Positions 58,297 through 64,000 of a stretch of DNA of 64,000 nucleotides are shown one piece after another. This DNA is from Hibiscus mutabilis (lineage: Eukaryota; Streptophyta; Magnoliopsida; Malvales; Malvaceae): contig CM033738.1 in NCBI GenBank assembly GCA_019671005.1, positions 17,820,202 to 17,884,201 of the forward strand. The letters run 5' to 3'. Below the pieces are notes generated by a model. That model had not been told where the DNA came from. It saw only the letters and a list, made by a program, of their open reading frames with translations, and did no database searches. The translations under genes were made by a program, and so were the position numbers. Every line of letters starts with the position of its first letter. Position 1 is the stretch's first letter.

Positions 58297-59145
58297 CTAC
58301 AATTCCTGGATTTTGAAAACGATCCTCCTGTCGACAAATTCAAGAAGCCCAATATCAAGGACTGATTGTTCCTCGAGACTATCATCGTCAATGGACATAT
58401 TCAAATCCAATGACACGCAAGGACTAGTTGTCTCCTCCGATGCAGCCACTATTTCTTCCTCGGAAGAACCATCCGATTTTAGCCTTGCAGGAGGAGAGCA
58501 AGCTCTAGATCTTGAGCTCAAGCTTTCGCAGCTCAAAATGATGATAGCATCGCTAAAGACAGCTTCTTCTCCATTTGCTTTGCTTATTCGTCCTCTCTCG
58601 ATAGCTCTTTTGAAACCCATTTGAGAGCATTAATCCAATTGCTCAACATCTTCAATGAAGAACACTCGATGTGGGTTATTCGAAACTGCTTCGGCAAATC
58701 TCTCAATGTAACTGCAACTTCCTTCGTCTCTTGATCTCTTGCTTCGACTATCTTCCGTCGAGTCGACTCTTGTAGATGAGAAACTGCTCAACTCAATGGC
58801 GACGAAGTTGTTTTGTGATCCGAAAACAAGCCTAGCCAACGCTTTCGCTATCTTCTCTTTAGCTTGAACGTCAACACCTTGGAAAAACAACCATGCTTCT
58901 TCTTTAGGCTCACCGTCCTCAACTTCCCTTTTCTTCGTATCATACCAGACCTACATTTCAAGATTGTGCTCACAATCTCCGGAACTATATCCTTCTGTCA
59001 TGGCACCTTCTTTTCCAATGCAGTGCAAAGGGTGGTCAAGTTCTCAGCATTTAGCTCCTTGAACTTGTGAACATATTTCGTCTCCATCACCATCACATCA
59101 CTGGAAGAAGTTGAGATAGGGGTGGAATTAGGGTTTGAGGATAAG
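58297..59145 (-). pseudogene. SMAX1-LIKE (SMXL) family C-terminal fragment
   Basis: On the minus strand the text reads VHKFKELNAENLTTLC, ALEKKVP (stop) QKDIVPEIVSTIL, CRSGMIRRKGK, then WLFFQGVDVQAKEKIAKALA, RLVFGSQNNFVAIEL, YIERFAEAVSNNPHRVFFIE, GFKRAIERGRI, AVFSDAIIILSCESLSSRSR, SPCVSLDLNMSIDDDSLEE and ends VDRRIVFKIQEL at TAA/TGA 58297. This is the ClpB-like ATPase end of a strigolactone/karrikin-pathway repressor, with the EAR motif LDLNM near 58396-58413. It looks closest to the SMXL4/5 type. Defects: Trp to TGA (58998-59000), a one-base loss near 58920, and Tyr to TAA (58630-58632). The upstream part is cut off by an LTR at 59146. Family certain, subgroup inferred. Confidence 0.87.
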
Positions 59146-59988
59146 TGTAACCCCTCGACTCGGCCAAGTCGCAAGACCGAACAGAGCGAGCTATATTAGG
59201 TTTACCGAAGTAAACCATAAAGAATTAAACCTGAAACCCGTCCATTTTTTTCCTTTTATCTTATCTAGATGCAAATTTTATATCCTATATGTGCATACTA
59301 ATTCTTGGTGAAAACCCAACTCAATCGGGCGTCGAATTGACATCCAATTGGTCATACATACGATTTAGGGACCAAACTGCAAATTCTAAAAATTTCAAGG
59401 ACTTAGCCCAATTTTAAGTTATCAACCTTTAATTAGACAGGTTACATTCTTACACATCAAAAATCAGCTCAAAACGATTATCAGAACTTATTCAATTGCA
59501 TCCACAAAATTCAGGGACCAAAACGCAAAAGACCAGAAACTAGAATCCATGACATTACCTGTAAAAACAGCCACCAGTACCGATACGGGTAGGCTAACCA
59601 TGCTGGTATAAGTGCACTGTAACGGTACGCCATGTTAGCCTGCAACATATTAAAACCGTACCGGTACGAGCCGTCGATGTTCCGGTACCCGAGTTTTTCC
59701 TCAAAAAGTAACTTTCTAGTAACAAGTCCCCGTACCGATACACCTTACCTCGTACTGGTACGCCAAGCTTAAATTACTTATCCGTACCAGTACACACATA
59801 CCCGTACTAAAATTGAATGCCTTATTTTGCCTAGCTGTACCGATATGGTCCCCAGCGTATCGGTACGCCTGGGCCTGTAATGTCATTTTCAACTGGTTCA
59901 ACATGCATTCAACCTTACCAAAATATTCTAACATGCTCCTAAAATACAACCAACACAATTTAGAATCAGCACACATCATAACATCACA
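59146..59988 (-). repeat. TE2-family LTR, part, inserted at the SMXL fragment
   Basis: It starts TGTAACCCCTCG at the edge of the SMXL text and follows the solo LTR 37430-38270. It carries a TACCGATAC cluster at 59576-59870. No PBS lies at its left edge, so this is an outer end of an element or a solo LTR. ATAAG (59141-59145) is the expected target copy. It is interrupted at 59988 by another LTR. Confidence 0.82.
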
Positions 59989-61249
59989 TGTAACACCCCC
60001 TTCCCGTGACTGTACATCGGACACGAGTCGGAAATGTCACAGCTTTTTAAAACAGATCTTTTAACCAAAATCTGGGGTGATTTAAAAATTTTGGAAAAAC
60101 TTCCCAGTGGTCAACCATCTTAATATTTCTATAACCCAACCACATTTAACTTTAATTAATACCGATATAAAATATTTATTCAAGTTCCGATTATAAAACT
60201 TTTTACATAAAGTATACAGACATACTAAAAAATTATTTTACAAAAGGGTTTCTAATAAAATTCTTCGATATCTAATTCGTATAAAATATATCAAATCAAA
60301 CTATTTAACACCAAACTGTAGATATAATAATCAATTTAAAACAGTTTACGCCACTATTATAGGCCCCGATAATTACTTTAACAAAATAGACAGATTTATT
60401 AAATACATGCCACTATTAAACATACAAAAGACGAATGTCATGATTCTTCTATACAAAATGATGATGAAGAAAAGGTTGTCATCTACTAACCTGATCACCT
60501 ATCTGTATAACATAAATACACGCTGAGTATATCTTAGTGAGGCGTAGAAATATGTAACGTGTAAAATACGATATAAAATTATTTGTAGTATGAAATAGCT
60601 GTATTAGGCATGATATTTGGTAAAGCATGATACTCATGTAATGAACGTGTTGTAATAAATCTTTACTGGAAAAAAATCAAATAGCAAGGTTGTTCTATAA
60701 AATCATATAGCAAGGTTACTCTGTAAAATCATATAGTCTGTAATGCAGGAATAATCATGTAAGAAATTTGTACTTCAATAATTCTGTACTGTAAAGTTAT
60801 GTAAATGTACTGTAAAATCTTATGGCCCAAGGTAAATATCAAGAGACGAGTAAACGAGTCGTGTACTCCTAGAGTACTAGCCACTTTCTTTAGGTGCAAA
60901 TGGTGGACACAATTAAGTGCCACATAACTATGGACACAATTATGTGCCAGATAGACTCTTACGGTATACCACAATACTGTCATACTTAATATTATACTAC
61001 CAAGGGCAACATTTAAAACAATTCCTGCAAAATGGCAAGAAATCCAATTAACAGTTTATATCATGTAGAACATGTTCATACTGAAGCAGTTCATACATCC
61101 CAATTGCAGTTTGTATCATATCATCAAACCTTTACTTTATTAATCAAATATACGTTAAGCTTTTTAACTTAATTGGCTGCATAAATGCATTTCATGTATT
61201 ATAGCCCAAAGTACAAAATCATGTGATGCTATGGTACGCGAGTCATCAC

Positions 61250-61429
61250 GACACCGTAGTGTCTACGACGCCGTAGCGTCTACATCGCCGAAGCGACTGA
61301 GATGAGTATGTACTCAAGGACGCTCTTTGCTCCGCATAATCGCACATTTTGTGCTAACAACATCGAAGTGTCTGAACAACGCCGTAGCGTCTAAGTCAAC
61401 ACCGAAGTGTCTAAACATCACTAAAGTGA
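61250..61429. repeat. Micro-hairpin array, copy 1
   Basis: Consecutive dyads with 4-5 bp stems and 4-nt loops, mainly CGTA or CGAA: GACAC-CGTA-GTGTC (61250), GACGC-CGTA-GCGTC (61267), TCGC-CGAA-GCGA (61285), GCAC-ATTTT-GTGC (61342), ACAT-CGAA-GTGT (61360), ACGC-CGTA-GCGT (61379), ACAC-CGAA-GTGT (61399), TCAC-TAAA-GTGA (61418). Stems change on both sides together. Confidence 0.8.
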
Positions 61430-61728
61430 CTGAAACGCACCGTATTGCTAGGACGCAGCTGCTATGACTCTATGGATATCCAACTATACCAAAGACTTCA
61501 CAATAGTACTTGGGCAAAATCAACATTATAATCAACATTCCATGTTCAAAGCATCAATATAAATCATAATTGTATGTATATATATATCCAAAATCATAAT
61601 GCCGTTCTTACTTTATCAGTAGGAAATACGATAGACTTACTAGCCTATCCACCTGCATAAAAGCATTTCATGAATTATAGCCCAAAGTACAATTTCATGT
61701 GAACCTATGGTATACGAGTCATCATGAC

Positions 61729-61893
61729 GACACCATAGTGTCTACAACGTCGTAGCGTCTGATGGTGAGTACGTACTCAAGGATGCCCTTTGCTCCTCAT
61801 TATCGCACCTTTTTGTGCTAGTCGACACCGAAGTGTCTAAACAACACCGTAGTGTCTGCAACGCCGTAGCATCTGATGTCAACACCGAAGTGT
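61729..61893. repeat. Micro-hairpin array, copy 2
   Basis: GACAC-CATA-GTGTC (61729), ACGT-CGTA-GCGT (61747, G-T pair), GCAC-CTTTTT-GTGC (61805), GACAC-CGAA-GTGTC (61824), ACAC-CGTA-GTGT (61844), ACGC-CGTA-GCAT (61861, imperfect), ACAC-CGAA-GTGT (61882). Confidence 0.8.
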
Positions 61894-64000
61894 CTGGAAC
61901 GCACCGTAGTTCTAGAATACAGCTGATAAGACTCTATGGACATCCAATTATACCAAAGACTCTCACACTAGTACTCGAGCATAACAATATAATATTTTCA
62001 CATTCAATATCCAATCCGTCAATACTATCATTCATAATTCGATAATGAGCAGTTCATGCCCAAAATCTAAAATTTGATTTATCTTAGATAAATCATTATG
62101 CCATATCAATGTATCACATATGCCATTTAATATCTCATTCCATTTACATAACTTTGATCAAGATACATTTTTAATAATATCAAGGTCGACTTCTCGCAAG
62201 TCTCCCTCATATCACATATATAAAATAAGTAAAAATGCACTCACCTTGGCCTTGTAATGAAGTCGACTTTATAACTTGATCTCACTCCCAACCTTTTCCT
62301 TTCCATTTTTGTCAGTACGGTCTCAATTTGTATCGAAAGATACATTATAAAATAACATATACCATTTCAAGTATATGTTAGAACATATTCACTCTAAATA
62401 TAATAATGGAAAGTAAATAAAATAACTATCCATTAAATATATAATTGATCCGATAAAGTTTCTTATATTCGAATCACATTTTTCTCACATTTTACCTTAA
62501 GCTTTCAAACTTTACTAAAATACTTATTTTAGTCCCTAAGGACTTTTTTTCAAGCTTCAAATAGTTAATTTAAGCTTGATCCTTACATTTTTCATCCTTT
62601 ACACTTTAGGACCTAAACTTTGAAAAGTTCCATTTTTGGTCCCTAAACCTCAATCCGATTTGTCTTCTTGGTCCCCAAAGGAATGTTTTGATCCAATTAA
62701 TCCATTTCCTATTTTCCCACAATTTTTCCTTTACTTTTGGTTAATAGTCAAATTGGTCCCTTATATTCTACAAATTGTCATTTTGGTCCCTAAGTGAATA
62801 CAAGCTTCTATTCACTTCAAAATCAACGTCTAAATCATTTAAATAAAATTTTCCAACATAATACTCTTCAAATACCTAATTGTCACATTTCAACCCTTTG
62901 TTCTCTAATTTGTCGAAATAGTCACCAATTTATAATTCAAGGATTCTAGCTTTAAAACTTTGCAATTAGGCCCCCAATCATCAACTATACATCATAATAA
63001 TCACTTAACATAAAAATCATAATTTTTCGTCTTCTTATACACCATTTTCGAATTGGTTATCCACTTTTGACAAATTGTCAAAATGGTCACTAGCTCGAAT
63101 AATCACCGGTTTAGCATTCTAACTTCATTTTCATGCCTCAAACATCACTAACAACAAAAATACATTTCAAACTCCAAAAATCAGAATTAAACCCCTAACT
63201 TTAACACTTTGCTGAATTAGTCCTTTAGAGTTTAAATTTAGGGTTTTGATTTCAAACAACAAATTAAGCTTGCTAGATTACTAACTAATTATCACAAACC
63301 CTAATTCAAGGTTGGATACCTACACCCTAATTTTCTTCAAGGATACTAAATTGTTTAGGGCTTAAATCCTAATTCAAAAACATGAATCCAACATCATTCT
63401 TGCTTGATTTCAACATAAAATCGAACATAGATTTATAAAATCATAAAACCCCCAAATTTGAACATAAACCCTAATTTCTTTCTCATATCAAATCTTATAA
63501 ATCAAGCATGAAATCCATGAATAATTTACATCAATAGATAGAGATTGAAGATAAGAACAACTTTGTAGTTCGGAAGATTACCTAAAAACCGAGTTTCAAG
63601 GCTTAAATCGAGCTTGTAAGATTTCCTCTTCTTTCTCGTCTTTCTCCATGGTTTGGGAATTAATTTTTGGATGATAACTCTTCATATATCATATATTTAT
63701 GCTACTTTTATAAATAAAAATGAATTTTTAATTCATTTTATTCCAATTTACTAAATTGTCCCTAACTGAATTCATATTTACTAGTTTACCATTTTGTAAA
63801 ATTCTAACTAAACTTATTTGGATTCCAACCAACCACAGTTCATCCATTAAAGAAATCTCAAAATTCCTTCCATGTCCCTTTTGGGTGAAAAGACCAAAAT
63901 ACCTTTTACCAATCAACTTTTTTTTACAAAATTGCCATTCTAGGCAATTTCAGTCAAATAAATTTAATCCAAACATTTAACTCTCCAAATATTCATAAAA

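Larger units (their letters stand above)
59989..64000. repeat. Nested long LTR or element end, open at window edge
   Basis: TGTAACACCCCC begins inside the previous LTR after ATCACA. No coding region or PBS is seen to the window end, so this is at least 4 kb of LTR-like DNA. Features inside: short direct repeats near 60660-60730, a diverged duplication of about 300 bp with period about 475 bp (61190-61490 and 61660-61965), micro-hairpins within it, and further right stretches of TTGGTCCCTAA-type text common in plant LTRs. Orientation is not resolved. Confidence 0.6.

Overview
This window is a stack of plant LTR retrotransposons, mostly Ty3/gypsy, with one broken piece of an ordinary plant gene and no intact gene. 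The host is a flowering plant. Evidence: methionine-tRNA and arginine-tRNA primer-binding sites (PBS) next to long LTRs, chromovirus and Ogre/Tat-type proteins, and a pseudogene of the plant-specific SMAX1-LIKE family. The style of the Ogre ORF1 protein, the RNase H fragment and the LTRs filled with TACCGATAC motifs reminds me of Malvaceae, but that is recollection and not shown by the sequence. Every coding region carries stops or frameshifts.

Layout. 1-4433: TE1, a non-autonomous element with two LTRs, a gag relic and no pol, inserted into TE2. 4434-about 11100: TE2, a minus-strand gypsy element (RT, protease, gag, PBS, long LTR). 12192-17498: TE4, an internally deleted chromovirus-like element. 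17499-20857: TE3, a gypsy RNase H/integrase relic split by a 2.4-kb palindromic insertion (18067-20481). 20858-22911: TE5 (LTR, PBS, partial gag). 22912-24871: TE6, a minus-strand sister of TE2 whose LTR is cut by TE8. 24872-33382: TE8, an Ogre/Tat-like element with 5' LTR, PBS, ORF1, gag and the start of protease, fused to an LTR fragment of the TE1 family (33383-34292). 34293-48221: low-complexity DNA, three tandem arrays, a solo LTR (37430-40923), a 1.1-kb tandem duplication and the decayed interior of a second Ogre on the minus strand, whose 5' LTR is 48222-51079. 51080-53011: TE7, a plus-strand gypsy relic. 53012-57580: unclassified repeats, AT-rich DNA and a MITE-like inverted repeat. 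57584-57939: RNase H fragment. 58297-59145: SMXL pseudogene. 59146-64000: two nested LTRs.

Most notable is 18067-20481. Two LTRs of the TE1 type face each other, each followed by its own PBS and leader, so both outer ends are U3 ends. The unit begins TG, ends CA and is flanked by the 5-bp direct repeat GTAAT. Removing it with one GTAAT leaves the host gypsy frame open across the site. It looks like one integration of a folded-back, two-headed retrotransposon cDNA. It places two LTR promoters facing each other, so transcripts could fold into a long hairpin. A second notable signal is a series of micro-hairpins with covarying stems and conserved CGWA loops in the LTR at 59989-64000.
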